DNA from: Fibrisoma montanum
Lineage (GTDB): Bacteria > Bacteroidota > Bacteroidia > Cytophagales > Spirosomataceae
Direction of reading: 5' to 3'
DNA: 64,000 bases
Assembly (NCBI RefSeq): GCF_003583365.1
Contig: NZ_QXED01000005.1
Span: forward strand, 1 to 64,000
Under the pieces are notes generated by a model. The model was not told the origin of the DNA. It saw only the letters and a program-made list of their open reading frames with translations, and searched no databases. The position numbers and the translations under genes are program-made. Of this stretch, positions 26,664 to 35,383 are shown piece after piece; position 1 is the stretch's first letter; every line of letters starts with the position of its first letter.

Positions 26664-27317
26664 ATGCAAACAATCGGACTTATCTTCAATGGCGTCTGGT
26701 CGCACTACGCCATGGCAACCGCCCCTAAATACCGTGACATCTATAAGCTCATCTACGTCTATGACCTCGACGACGAGGCCGTAGCGGGACTCGACGCGCT
26801 GGTTGTTCCATTTCAGTCGAACCAACTGGAACTGGCGCTCCGGAAAGACCTGATCTACGACTTCCTGAAGCAGGGAAAGAAGGTATTCGTGGAAGGCGAC
26901 AGCACCGCCGACTGGCTGGATGCCCAGTGGGAGGACCGGCCGGTTAACAACTACTGGTGGGTCGAAAACCCAGACAATCCGCCTGTGTCGGAAACGAAGT
27001 ATGACCACCCAATCTATCAGGGACTGACGCCCCGGCAGGCCTGCTGGCATACGCATGGGGTGTATACCCGCATTCCGGACCATGCTGAGGTGATTCAGGC
27101 AAACCCACAGGGCGAAATCATTTCCTGGCAAACCCATCACTACGGCGGTACGTTGTTCGCGACGACCCTCGACCCGATTGTGGAACATGGCGTTCAGCAG
27201 ATTACCCACCTCGATAACTACGTCGACCGGCTGACCGAGTGGCTGTCCGGCATCAAACCCACCCCCGGCCGCATGACCATCGATCAGGGCGTGTACGGGG
27301 AAGGAGCGCTTATATAA
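26664..27317 (+). CDS. GATase1/ThuA-fold-like protein, paralogue B
   Basis: 217 residues starting MQTIGLIFNGVWSHYAM. It shares with paralogue A a LDALVVPFQSN strand-turn, FLKQGKKVFVEGDS at the would-be nucleophile elbow (no Cys), and a DW pair shortly after. The second half is rich in His and Trp (CWHTHGVY; ISWQTHHYGGT), which may form a metal or ligand site. Located 75 bp after paralogue A and 62 bp before the ATPase, it appears to belong to the same transcription unit. I do not recognise a named family. Confidence 0.7.
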   Translation: MQTIGLIFNGVWSHYAMATAPKYRDIYKLIYVYDLDDEAVAGLDALVVPFQSNQLELALRKDLIYDFLKQGKKVFVEGDSTADWLDAQWEDRPVNNYWWVENPDNPPVSETKYDHPIYQGLTPRQACWHTHGVYTRIPDHAEVIQANPQGEIISWQTHHYGGTLFATTLDPIVEHGVQQITHLDNYVDRLTEWLSGIKPTPGRMTIDQGVYGEGALI

Positions 27318-27379
27318 AAGTAAATTGCTGCCGGTTTTCGCCCCACCCGCGTAATCGGCGGCAATAGTTCGTTGTACCC

Positions 27380-28111
27380 ATGCTTCAAGTCACACAGCTT
27401 GCCAAACGGTTCGGAGCGGCTACCGTCCTGAACGACCTTTCGTTTGATCTCCCGGCCGGGCAAATCCTGGCGGTGCTGGGTCGTTCGGGTTGTGGTAAAA
27501 CCACGCTGCTCAAAATCCTGGCGGGCCTGGAAAACCCCGATGCGGGCGATGTCCGGATGGACGGCAATAGTCTGCTGCACCTGCCGCCGGAGCGTCGGCA
27601 AATCGTGTATCTGTATCAGGAACCGCTGCTGTTTCCGCACCTTACCGTGTTCGAGAACGTAGCGTTTGGCCTGCGTATCCGGAACGTAGACAGCGTCACC
27701 GTAACGCAGCGGGTCAACGATTTACTGGCCGAGCTGGGGCTGAGCGATCAGGCAAAAAAGCAGCCGGGCCAGTTGTCGGGGGGGCAGCGGCAGCGGGTTT
27801 CGTTTGGGCGGGCGCTCATCATCCAGCCCCGGTTGCTGCTACTGGACGAACCCTTTGGTAACCTCGATGCGCAGACCCGGGCGTCGATGCAGGAACTGTT
27901 CAGCCGGGTGGTACGCCAGCACAAGATGACGGCCCTGTTCGTTACCCACGACAGCCGCGAAGCCCTGACAATCGGTACGTCGTTCGGTTACCTCGACCGG
28001 GGTATGCTGACTACGTTTGCGGCCGTCGGTGATTTTATTGCCGATCCCAGAACGGGTATCCGCGAGGAACTGGCCTTTTGGGAAGCCGTTCAGGAAAAAA
28101 CGTTGGAATAA
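27380..28111 (+). CDS. ABC transporter ATP-binding protein (YnjD/PotA-like)
   Basis: A 243-residue import-type ATPase: Walker A GRSGCGKTT (about 35-43), Q-loop in YQEPLLF, signature LSGGQRQRVSFGRAL, Walker B LLLLDEPFGNLD, H-loop VTHDSREAL. This pattern belongs to the importers for iron, sulfate, spermidine and YnjD-type substrates. There are no permease genes beside it, so it most likely energises the YnjB/C-like transporter at 21276-24203. The radical SAM gene starts 4 bp after its stop, showing tight coupling. Confidence 0.9.
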   Translation: MLQVTQLAKRFGAATVLNDLSFDLPAGQILAVLGRSGCGKTTLLKILAGLENPDAGDVRMDGNSLLHLPPERRQIVYLYQEPLLFPHLTVFENVAFGLRIRNVDSVTVTQRVNDLLAELGLSDQAKKQPGQLSGGQRQRVSFGRALIIQPRLLLLDEPFGNLDAQTRASMQELFSRVVRQHKMTALFVTHDSREALTIGTSFGYLDRGMLTTFAAVGDFIADPRTGIREELAFWEAVQEKTLE

Positions 28112-28115
28112 GAGT

Positions 28116-29084
28116 ATGACCCGCGATTACGATCATATTGAATCGGTTTACTGGGTGTTTACGCAGCTTTGCAACGATCAGTGCGCACACTGTTACAACC
28201 TGTCCGGTCCGAAAGGGCAGCGGATCAGCGAAGCCGAGTGCATGGCCATTGTCGATAACCTGCCGAACCGGATGGACCGCCTGATCCTGTCGGGCGGGGA
28301 GCCGCTGGCCGACCGCAAACTGCTCTACGCCATCCTCGACCGACTGGCCGACCGGTATGCCGCTTTACCCGCCGGACAACGCCCGCAGTTGATGCTCCAG
28401 ACTAATGGCGACTTGCTGACGGGTGAGATCCTGGACACCCTGATCGAAAAAGGGATTACCCGCTTCGATATTGCCAGCATTGATCGGTTTCACAAGCAGG
28501 CAGGGGCGCGGCTGATGGACCTGGCCGAGTTGTTTGACTCGCGGGGTGTCAACGGCGATGAAAAAGACCCGCTCATTGAAAAAGATAATTACCTGCAGCA
28601 AAGCCACCTGACCTGGGGTTACTGGGGTGCTACCGACGACATGTGGCTGGGCGGCAACTGGGCGCGGGGCCGGGCTTACCAGATGGGCCTATGGAAGCGT
28701 GACCCCGATCATAACTTCTGCGCGATTCTGTCCGGCGCGATTGGCTTTCTGAACGGTGGAGACAGCATTCCGCAGGAAATCTCCATTCAGCTCTGGCGTA
28801 TTAACCCCTGCTGCCCCGGCACCAAAGAACCCCTCGGCGATGCCCGCATCGACAGGGTCGCCGACGTGCTCCGGCGGGTGGCAGATCTGCCCGTATTTCA
28901 GTCGCTGGACAAAGGCGACCCGTACCGGATGGGGGAGAGTGTTGGGGTGTCGGAGGAACACGCCAGCAAGCGGTGCGGTGAGCTGGGTAGCGTCTGTCTG
29001 TGGTGCGACGAGTTCTTCACGAAGCACTACGATATAAAGGCACTGAAAGCTGTTTCGGAAACGGTCCCGGTCGGGCTTGGTTAG
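28116..29084 (+). CDS. Radical SAM enzyme with extra C-terminal cysteines
   Basis: 322 residues from the ATG at 28116, right after the ATPase stop; a longer frame upstream lies inside the ATPase gene. The [4Fe-4S]/SAM motif is C19-x3-C23-x2-C26 (LCNDQCAHCYN). A GGE-like motif follows (LILSGGEPLAD) and then LQTNGD. The C-terminal part has at least six more cysteines: NPCCPG, KRCGELGSVCLWCDE and FCAIL, suggesting an auxiliary Fe-S cluster as in SPASM or twitch enzymes. The middle (LTWGYWGATDDMWLGGNWARG) is unlike families I know. It probably modifies a small molecule or protein linked to the ABC transporter. No RiPP precursor was seen nearby. Confidence 0.85.
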   Translation: MTRDYDHIESVYWVFTQLCNDQCAHCYNLSGPKGQRISEAECMAIVDNLPNRMDRLILSGGEPLADRKLLYAILDRLADRYAALPAGQRPQLMLQTNGDLLTGEILDTLIEKGITRFDIASIDRFHKQAGARLMDLAELFDSRGVNGDEKDPLIEKDNYLQQSHLTWGYWGATDDMWLGGNWARGRAYQMGLWKRDPDHNFCAILSGAIGFLNGGDSIPQEISIQLWRINPCCPGTKEPLGDARIDRVADVLRRVADLPVFQSLDKGDPYRMGESVGVSEEHASKRCGELGSVCLWCDEFFTKHYDIKALKAVSETVPVGLG

Positions 29085-29722
29085 ACTCGCTGATCAGGTC
29101 CTCCACCCGGCGTAATGTCGCCGGAACGGTAGCGGGCCAGGTCAGCTTCAAGGCTGCGGATATAACTGGCTTGCTGTTCCAGGACCGACGCCATCTCGTC
29201 GACCGTGAAGCGGGGCGTAATGTGCTGGGGGCAGTTCCAGTCGTACGAATCTACGGTCAGCACAAGCATACGCTCCGGCCGGTGCGGATAGTCGGCCGGA
29301 TCAAGCTCGCTGAACAGAGCCGGCTGATCGGCCAGGTTCACTACAGCCGCTTTGGCGTAGATTTTCAAGCGTGTACGGTGGGGGTAATCCACCAGAATCA
29401 ACGACACCTCAGGGTGAGTGGTCAGGTTACCCACCGAAATGTACTGCCGGTTGCCGGCGAAATCGACAAAACCAAGGTGATCCTTGTCGAGCACTTTCAG
29501 GAAGCCCCTGGGTCCGCCCCGGTGCTGAATGTAGGGGTACCCGTTCTCACCGATGGTGGCGAGGTAAAAGCTATCCCGTTCGGCAATGAAGGCTGCTTCC
29601 TGCCCGGTCAGGCCATCGACGTACCTGTATTGTTCCATCCGGGCGTAGGATGAGCGGCTGCCGTACCGCTGCTGAAGTTGCTTTACCGGATCGGTAAATG
29701 CCATGGCTGCATAATTTCCCAT
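29081..29722 (-). CDS. Pyridoxamine 5'-phosphate oxidase-like flavin-binding protein
   Basis: 213 residues (an internal ATG at 29704 is equally possible). The split-barrel fold is recognisable from AFIAERDSFYLATIGENGYPYIQHRGGPRGFLKV and GNRQYISVGNL. Such proteins bind FMN or F420 and act as oxidases or reductases on small molecules. The C-terminal 40 residues form a short coiled coil. It is the last gene of the TetR-regulated minus-strand unit and overlaps the end of the convergent radical SAM gene by four bases. Confidence 0.85.
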   Translation of the reverse strand: MGNYAAMAFTDPVKQLQQRYGSRSSYARMEQYRYVDGLTGQEAAFIAERDSFYLATIGENGYPYIQHRGGPRGFLKVLDKDHLGFVDFAGNRQYISVGNLTTHPEVSLILVDYPHRTRLKIYAKAAVVNLADQPALFSELDPADYPHRPERMLVLTVDSYDWNCPQHITPRFTVDEMASVLEQQASYIRSLEADLARYRSGDITPGGGPDQRV

Positions 29723-29759
29723 CGATCTTTGGTTTTGGCCGGGCTGTAGAGTGGATTTC

Positions 29760-30269
29760 CTACAGATGGCGATCCGTTTCCTGAATAGCCCGGTCGTTTA
29801 TGCTGGCGAATCGGTTGCGCATCAGGCCGTCGGCGTCAAACTCCCACATCTCGTTGCCGTAGGCCCGGAACCACTGCCCATCGGCCGTGCGGTATTCATA
29901 CTCGAAGCGGACAGCGATGCGGTTGTCGGTATGCGCCCAGTACGACTTGCGAAGTTTGTAATCGAGTTCTTTCTGCCATTTGCGGGTAAGAAACGCCCGA
30001 ATTTCGTCCCGCCCGCTGAAAAACTCATCGCGGTTACGCCACTCACTGTCGGGGGTGTAGGCCAGCGCGACACGCTCCGGATCGCGGCTGTTCCAGGCGT
30101 CTTCGGCTGCCTGAACCTTCTGCCGGGCGGTCTCCTCCGAAAAAGGCGGAAATGGCGGGCGTGCTTCGCGCTGAAAGGCCGACGGATTCAGTACTTCGTC
30201 CCACTGGGAGTCGCCACATGTTTCATTGACGAAGGGGACGTCGGTAGGCTGGGTGTTGTTGGTAGACAT
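29760..30269 (-). CDS. DUF1348 / NTF2-like protein
   Basis: 169 residues. [23 protein letters not shown] and [21 protein letters not shown] mark the SnoaL/NTF2-like fold of DUF1348, usually about 150 residues. These small proteins form a cone-shaped pocket; a catalytic role is not established. Here it carries an N-terminal extension of about 30 residues. It lies between the AhpD-like and PPOX-like genes in one transcription unit. Confidence 0.85.
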   Translation of the reverse strand: MSTNNTQPTDVPFVNETCGDSQWDEVLNPSAFQREARPPFPPFSEETARQKVQAAEDAWNSRDPERVALAYTPDSEWRNRDEFFSGRDEIRAFLTRKWQKELDYKLRKSYWAHTDNRIAVRFEYEYRTADGQWFRAYGNEMWEFDADGLMRNRFASINDRAIQETDRHL

Positions 30270-30338
30270 GATGATGAGAGTTTATAACCCCGGCCAGCCA
30301 CTTCGCGCTCGTCAGAACGGCCGGCCGGGGTTTGATGA

Positions 30339-30884
30339 TCAGACCGTTTCAAGCTCCGGGGCCGCTGGAAAATCGACCGGGATTTTCGTTATGTTGTGCA
30401 GGTAGTTCATGATGATCTTGTCGGCAATGGCCACTATGACATCCACCAGCGATTCGTTGGTGTAACCGGCTGCGTAGAATGCTTCCAGCGCCGAGTCGTC
30501 CGCTAGCTGACCTCTGTTTTTAGCAATAACGTAGGTGAGTCTGGTCAATGCGTCAAGTTTGGGGTTGAACGGTGCCGACCCCGCCCGGATGTCCAGAATC
30601 TGATCGTCGGTGAAGCCGTTCATTTTGCCCAGGGTGGTGTGGGCGGCCAGGCAGTATTCACAGTGATTGACCTGGCTCACCACCAGATTGATGGCTTCTT
30701 TTTCCCGTTTGCTCAGCGATGTTCTGGCGTTTTGCAGTTGCAGGTAGCTACCGAGCGCGTTGTTGGAATAGGCGATGGTAGCGTACAGATTTGGTACGAA
30801 ACCCAGCGCAGCGTTGAGCTGGTCGAAAATGACCTGGTTGTTGGCGGACACATCGTCGCGATTAGGGACACTATACGTTTTCAT
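30339..30884 (-). CDS. AhpD-like carboxymuconolactone decarboxylase-family protein
   Basis: 181 residues with the redox motif C75-E-Y-C78 followed by H82 (NHCEYCLAAHT), as in AhpD-type alkylhydroperoxidases. The family detoxifies peroxides or reacts with electrophiles through the Cys pair. A TetR-type operator lies 32 bp upstream and matches one before the tetR gene, so expression is probably induced by whatever the TetR protein senses. Confidence 0.88.
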   Translation of the reverse strand: MKTYSVPNRDDVSANNQVIFDQLNAALGFVPNLYATIAYSNNALGSYLQLQNARTSLSKREKEAINLVVSQVNHCEYCLAAHTTLGKMNGFTDDQILDIRAGSAPFNPKLDALTRLTYVIAKNRGQLADDSALEAFYAAGYTNESLVDVIVAIADKIIMNYLHNITKIPVDFPAAPELETV

Positions 30885-30915
30885 ACAGCTATTGATTTTG
30901 GTTTATGTGAACAAT

Positions 30916-30935
30916 TTTACCGAATGATCGGTAAA
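30916..30935. promoter_or_regulatory. Candidate TetR operator before the AhpD-like gene
   Basis: TTTACCGA-ATGA-TCGGTAAA, perfect 8-bp arms with a 4-bp spacer, 32 bp upstream of the AhpD-like start. A nearly identical site lies before the tetR gene. Confidence 0.8.
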
Positions 30936-30975
30936 TATTTTGATACTAGTTTTACATACTGCTTTTCAGGCGGAA

Positions 30976-31536
30976 TCAGGCGTTGAGATACTGATTTTTA
31001 ATGGCCTGCACTGACTCGGTAAATAACTTGGGCTGATTCAGAGTGACAGCTACAACCAGGGCACCCTGAATGCGCACCGGTACGTCGTAGGCGAGTCGTC
31101 GGGCGGTATCGGGCGACAAACCAAGGTCGAGCCCTAGCTGCTCAAAACCGGCGATCCAGTCCTGAAACAACCGGCCGATCTGCGGTTGAAAAACGGTGGC
31201 TTCGTTGCCTAACGACAGCGCCCGCAGAATGCACCCTTTTCGACCGCCGTCGTACAGGTCCGTGATGTGAGCCAGCGCCTTGTTCAGCCGGTCGGCCGGC
31301 GGGGCCGAACTGGTCAGTACATCCGTTATGTTGGCCCGGCTCCATTCCGCAACCTGATCCAGTACGGCTTCGGCCATGGCCTGTTTGCCGCCCGGAAACC
31401 GGTGGTATAAACTTGCCTTCTGAAGACCGGTGGCCTGGGCAATCTGCGACAAACTGGCTCCGTCGTAGCCGACGCTCCGAAACAGCTCCATCAGCTTTTC
31501 GATCACTACGTCCTGCTCTACTTTGGGAAATGCCAT
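30976..31536 (-). CDS. TetR/AcrR-family transcriptional repressor
   Basis: 186 residues. The N-terminal helix-turn-helix reads GYDGASLSQIAQATGLQKASLYHRFPGGKQAM (about residues 19-50). The C-terminal ligand domain resembles the YxaF/LmrA-type subgroup (VPVRIQGALVVAVTLNQPKLF). It has an operator 24 bp upstream of its own start and a second before the AhpD-like gene, which suggests autoregulation and control of the three-gene redox unit. Confidence 0.9.
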   Translation of the reverse strand: MAFPKVEQDVVIEKLMELFRSVGYDGASLSQIAQATGLQKASLYHRFPGGKQAMAEAVLDQVAEWSRANITDVLTSSAPPADRLNKALAHITDLYDGGRKGCILRALSLGNEATVFQPQIGRLFQDWIAGFEQLGLDLGLSPDTARRLAYDVPVRIQGALVVAVTLNQPKLFTESVQAIKNQYLNA

Positions 31537-31559
31537 GTCTATTGAGGTTTGTTACAGTC

Positions 31560-31579
31560 TTAACCGAACGATCGGTAAA
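31560..31579. promoter_or_regulatory. Candidate TetR operator before tetR
   Basis: TTAACCGA-ACGA-TCGGTAAA, arms matching at seven of eight positions with a 4-bp spacer, 24 bp upstream of the tetR start. Same architecture as the site at 30916. Confidence 0.78.
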
Positions 31580-31792
31580 GAAGTTCAGCCACGACGAAAT
31601 TTTTTTACAACGCATCAATTTTTCCGGGAAAGGGCATTCATTCCCCGGCGGACTACCGGGGGCGTCGGAACAGAAGCAATCGATACGTTCAGGACCTCCA
31701 GCATCTGGAGGCACTGCAACCTCAGGGCGCTGAAAGCTGCGGAGCCACTGGTTCGGGTGCAGTAGCTCCGCAGATCCCATAAGTTAACGTAA

Positions 31793-32698
31793 TCAATAGG
31801 TGATCGGATGCACTTTGCGCACCTGCTTCCACTCGGCGCGGGCAACTTTCCAGTCTTTCTGGAAGGTAGGATTACCCAACAGGTAGTTGACAAAGCGCCG
31901 GGCCCAGATTCGGGCCCCTTCGCCGTCGCTGGGATAATCGACACCCAGAATCTCGCGCGAATGAGTCACCTGAAATGCCTTGGTCAGGTAGAGCGGAGCC
32001 AGTTGCGGTTCCAGTTCGCTGAACAGATACGCATTGACGTAGGCTGCGGCCCCGTGGCTGCTTGGGTATGACGGGCTGGTGGCCTGTTCCATCGGCTGCA
32101 GCCGGGATTCGAGCTGGTAGGGTCGGGGCCGGTTATACTGGTACTTCAGCGAGTAGTAGGTGTGGGAAGCATCCTGATGAACCCGCTGGAGCAGTTTGGT
32201 CAGCGTTGGCAGATTCTGCGCGTTGAACCAGTTGCCGGTCGGACTGCCGACGTAAAACAGGGAGGGAATGTTGGCCCGGTAGTGCGGATGGGTGGTGTCG
32301 GTCAGCATCGGAATGTAATACACCTCGGCCAGCACTTTGGCTTCTTCAATTTCCTCTGGTTTGCGGTATTGCTGCACCCGAAGCAGGTAATCGAGTTCGG
32401 CCCTCGTTCGCGCCGACGAGTTGGCTGGTGGCGTCGGTAATCGCAACTCACTGTTGAAACTCTGCACATAATTAGTCGGCAGTTTCAGCGCGGCCTGCGA
32501 TGCCGCCGAAGCTTTCGCGATGGGAAACCGGATTGTATCCATCCACTTTTGTTCGGATCGGGCTGTCGCGTTAATAACAGCCAACTGGCGATAATGGGCC
32601 GCTACAGGCACCATATAGCGGCTTACCTGACGGGGTGACTGGGCAATGCTTTCCGTAAACAGACTGAACGGAAGCAGGAGTAGGACACTTAATTTCAT
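31793..32698 (-). CDS. PAP2/vanadium-haloperoxidase-fold protein with His-to-Asp change
   Basis: 301 residues with a signal peptide ending at SIAQ (residue 20). Motif 1 K185-x6-R192-P193, motif 2 P212-S-S-H215 (SYPSSHGAA) and motif 3 S247-R248-x5-D254-x3-D258 (HSREILGVDYPSD) define the class A acid phosphatase/haloperoxidase fold. In motif 3 the residue at the usual nucleophile or vanadate-ligand position is Asp (codon GAT) instead of His. The protein is periplasmic and full length, so it is not a simple pseudogene. The change may abolish or alter phosphatase chemistry, or mark a subfamily. Confidence 0.8.
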   Translation of the reverse strand: MKLSVLLLLPFSLFTESIAQSPRQVSRYMVPVAAHYRQLAVINATARSEQKWMDTIRFPIAKASAASQAALKLPTNYVQSFNSELRLPTPPANSSARTRAELDYLLRVQQYRKPEEIEEAKVLAEVYYIPMLTDTTHPHYRANIPSLFYVGSPTGNWFNAQNLPTLTKLLQRVHQDASHTYYSLKYQYNRPRPYQLESRLQPMEQATSPSYPSSHGAAAYVNAYLFSELEPQLAPLYLTKAFQVTHSREILGVDYPSDGEGARIWARRFVNYLLGNPTFQKDWKVARAEWKQVRKVHPITY

Positions 32699-32944
32699 GG
32701 TGAATGATGGAAAATAGTAGGTAACTAGTTGTCAGCGACCACCTCGTAGCCTGCCGGCCTACCAGTCAGGTAATTTACTGACGTCACTACCGCCGGCTGC
32801 ACGCCTGATGTCGTTCGCCAAACGGATCAATTCAACCCTCACGCCATCCGGTGAGCCTAGTCTGATCATCAGGCAGGTGCTTGTTTGTACATCGGATTTT
32901 CCGTGTACTACTAGTAAGCTTATTTGAATTTTTGTGCTGATGAT

Positions 32945-33265
32945 TGCCAGGCTTGCAACTCAGTTCAAACTCAATCCGGATGTGGATAGGGAGTGTGCGC
33001 AGGTAGGCCTGCTCGGTTTCACCGATGGCCACGTTGGTGTAAGCGATGGGGGATCTCACCCATCGCTTTATCGTCCTTGTTGCAGTAAGCGTGGCCGCAA
33101 CAGCGACAGTTGCGGCCAACACCGTAGTCATAGTTGCTGGCGCCGGTGGAAAGTCCACACCGACACATGGTGTTGATGACGTCGTTGGGCCAGCTATTGT
33201 AGCTCATCAGGTTGCCGGAACAACGCAATCGTGTTGGGCTTTCGAGTATCAATACTGGCCGGACC
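32945..33265 (-). pseudogene. Decayed fragment duplicating the metallophosphoesterase gene
   Basis: On the minus strand this stretch encodes, in two frames, remnants that match residues about 30-130 of the intact phosphoesterase at 33532-34335: NLMSYNSWPNDVINTM, NYDYGVG and KDDKAMGE in one frame, then SPIAYTNVAIGETEQAYLRTLP and RIEFEL in another. A one-base insertion near 33050 causes the shift. Both ends of the gene are missing. Nucleotide similarity is high across the whole stretch. The flanks 32699-32944 and 33266-33531 hold nothing recognisable. Confidence 0.85.
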
Positions 33266-33531
33266 CGCTTCCTACAAAGCGGGTAGATGTGGCTTTAATA
33301 TCCGAAAACAAAATGATTAGTACGCAACCTATTTATTAATAGGTTGGTCGATGTATGAGAAGGTAAATTCTTGCTAATCAGTATTTTGCTTGTGAAGCGA
33401 TAACCGGCCGCAATAGCCGGTATGTTGACGGAGCCGGCTGTTCTGAGATCCGATAGGTTTACGTGAGGGCCTGACTTCAATGGACGACCGGTTCCGGATC
33501 GGCTACCGAACTTCTCAACGGGCTGTATACC

Positions 33532-34335
33532 TCAGCGACCCCGACGCAGCATGTCGGCATACGGATCCGGCAGTTCGCTTTGTTCAACGCCTTTAGCCGC
33601 CCGTTCGATGTCGTAGTCGACCCGGATGTGTTCTACCGAAATGCCCGAGGTTCCTCCCGGCCGGGCTGTCTCGCTGATGGTCAGCAGTACGTAGCAGGCC
33701 CGCGGATCCCCGTCTTTGGGCTTGCCGACTGAGCCGATGTTAATCGCATGGCGGAAGTACGTTTGCTGGTCGTCCGGCTCGGCACTCACTACCTTGTGGA
33801 AGGGCTTATGCGTGTGCCCAAAACAAAGAATATCGGCATTGGCTCCTTCCAGCACCCGGCCCAGGCTGCGGTCGCCCCGGTCTTCGAAGAGGTATTCGTT
33901 TACGCGACGGGGACTACCATGCACCAGGAGTAAGCTGAGCGGTTTCTGTTGTTGCCAGAGTTTATCCGGGTCGTAGCCCAGTTCAAACTCAACGCGAATG
34001 TGGGTCGGCAGAGTGCGCAGGTAGGCTCTTTCGGTTTCACCCACCGCTCCGTTGGTGTAGGCAATAGACACCTTTCCCATCGCTTTTTCGTCCTCTTCGC
34101 GGTAGGCACAGCCACAGTCGTCGCTGGCCCGGCCGATGCCGTAGTCGTAGTTGCCGGCTATGGTTGGAATGCCGCGCCGACGGATCGTGTTGATCACTTC
34201 ATTGGGCCAGACGTTGTAGCCCACCAGGTCGCCGAGGCAATACACCGCGTCGGGCTGTTGGCGGTCAATATCGGCCAATACAGCGTCGAGGGCCGGCAGA
34301 TTGGCATGAATGTCGGAGAATAAGGCAATTTTCAT
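33532..34335 (-). CDS. Calcineurin-like metallophosphoesterase in the arsenic operon
   Basis: 267 residues with the metal motifs D8-x-H10 (FSDIHAN), GD in [10 protein letters not shown] in AGNYDYGIG (Tyr instead of the common His), LVHGSP and GHTHKP. The family hydrolyses phosphomono- or diesters with two metal ions. Its start overlaps the acr3 stop by four bases, so it is co-translated with the arsenite exporter. A DCGC pair near residue 73 could contact arsenic, but this is speculation. A truncated second copy lies just downstream. Confidence 0.88.
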   Translation of the reverse strand: MKIALFSDIHANLPALDAVLADIDRQQPDAVYCLGDLVGYNVWPNEVINTIRRRGIPTIAGNYDYGIGRASDDCGCAYREEDEKAMGKVSIAYTNGAVGETERAYLRTLPTHIRVEFELGYDPDKLWQQQKPLSLLLVHGSPRRVNEYLFEDRGDRSLGRVLEGANADILCFGHTHKPFHKVVSAEPDDQQTYFRHAINIGSVGKPKDGDPRACYVLLTISETARPGGTSGISVEHIRVDYDIERAAKGVEQSELPDPYADMLRRGR

Positions 34336-35378
34336 AGCATAGTAGGATTGAAGGTGTTACGTTGGCGGAGGGCTACGTTGACCAGCAGAATCAGTACGGG
34401 TACTTCAATCAGCGGTCCGATTACAGCCGCGAAGGCTACACCGGAGTTAATACCAAACACGGCAATCGCTACCGCAATGCCCAGCTCGAAATTGTTGCCG
34501 GCCGCCGTGAAAGCTAACGACGTGCTTTTGGGGTAGTCGGCCCCGGCGCGTTTGGCGAGATAGAACGCCAGAAAGAACATCACAACAAAATAGATCACCA
34601 GCGGAACAGCAATGCGCAGCACATCGAGCGGAATCTGGACAATGAGCTGACCTTTCAGGCTGAACATCAGCACGATGGTAAACAGCAGTGCAATAAGCGT
34701 AATGGGACTGATGGCAGGCAGAAACTGGTTTTCATACCAGCGGTTGCCTTTCCAGCGTGTCAACCCCCAGCGGGAGAGTATGCCGGCCATGAACGGAACA
34801 CCAAGGTAAATGAATACACTCCGGGCAATTTGAGCGATACTTACGTCCACATCAACACTCCGCAGTCCGAAGATGGGAGGGAGCAACGTGACAAATACGT
34901 AGGCATATACCGAATAAAACAGCACCTGAAAGATACTGTTGAAGGCCACCAGACCAGCTACGTACTCGCGGTCGCCCAGGGCCAGGTCGTTCCAGACAAT
35001 GACCATTGCAATACACCGCGCCACCCCGATCATGATCAGACCAGTCATGTAATCGGGCTTATCGGGCAGGAACAAAATTGCCAGTAAAAACATCAGTACC
35101 GGGCCAATCAGCCAGTTCTGCACCAGCGACAGGCCGAGAATTTTTGTGTTACGAAACACTTGTGGCAGCCGGTCGTAGCGGACTTTAGCCAGCGGGGGAT
35201 ACATCATCAGAATCAGCCCGACCGCCAAAGGGACGTTGGTGGTGCCGGACTGATACGCACTCAGCGACTGGTCAATCCGTGGAAACAGATTCCCCAGCAG
35301 CACCCCAATGGCCATGGCCAGGAAGATCCAAAGAGTCAGAAAGCGGTCCAGGAAGGAAAGTTGTCGGGTCTGACGCAT
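34332..35378 (-). CDS. acr3: ACR3-family arsenite efflux transporter
   Basis: 348 residues, ten membrane segments. The motif [22 protein letters not shown] is the ACR3 signature including the catalytic Cys in membrane segment four. ACR3 proteins expel As(III) using the proton gradient. The gene lies 5 bp after arsM and overlaps the phosphoesterase gene, in an ArsR-controlled unit. Confidence 0.93.
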   Translation of the reverse strand: MRQTRQLSFLDRFLTLWIFLAMAIGVLLGNLFPRIDQSLSAYQSGTTNVPLAVGLILMMYPPLAKVRYDRLPQVFRNTKILGLSLVQNWLIGPVLMFLLAILFLPDKPDYMTGLIMIGVARCIAMVIVWNDLALGDREYVAGLVAFNSIFQVLFYSVYAYVFVTLLPPIFGLRSVDVDVSIAQIARSVFIYLGVPFMAGILSRWGLTRWKGNRWYENQFLPAISPITLIALLFTIVLMFSLKGQLIVQIPLDVLRIAVPLVIYFVVMFFLAFYLAKRAGADYPKSTSLAFTAAGNNFELGIAVAIAVFGINSGVAFAAVIGPLIEVPVLILLVNVALRQRNTFNPTML

Positions 35379-35383
35379 AACCG

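Noticed and set aside
28116-29084. RiPP biosynthesis cluster around the radical SAM enzyme
   Set aside because: No short precursor ORF, RRE-type protein or peptidase was seen next to the enzyme; the neighbours are an import-type ATPase and GATase-like proteins.
32699-33531. A second intact phosphoesterase or other gene in the 0.8-kb gap
   Set aside because: Only a frameshifted middle fragment is present; the flanks have frequent stops and no homology I can see.
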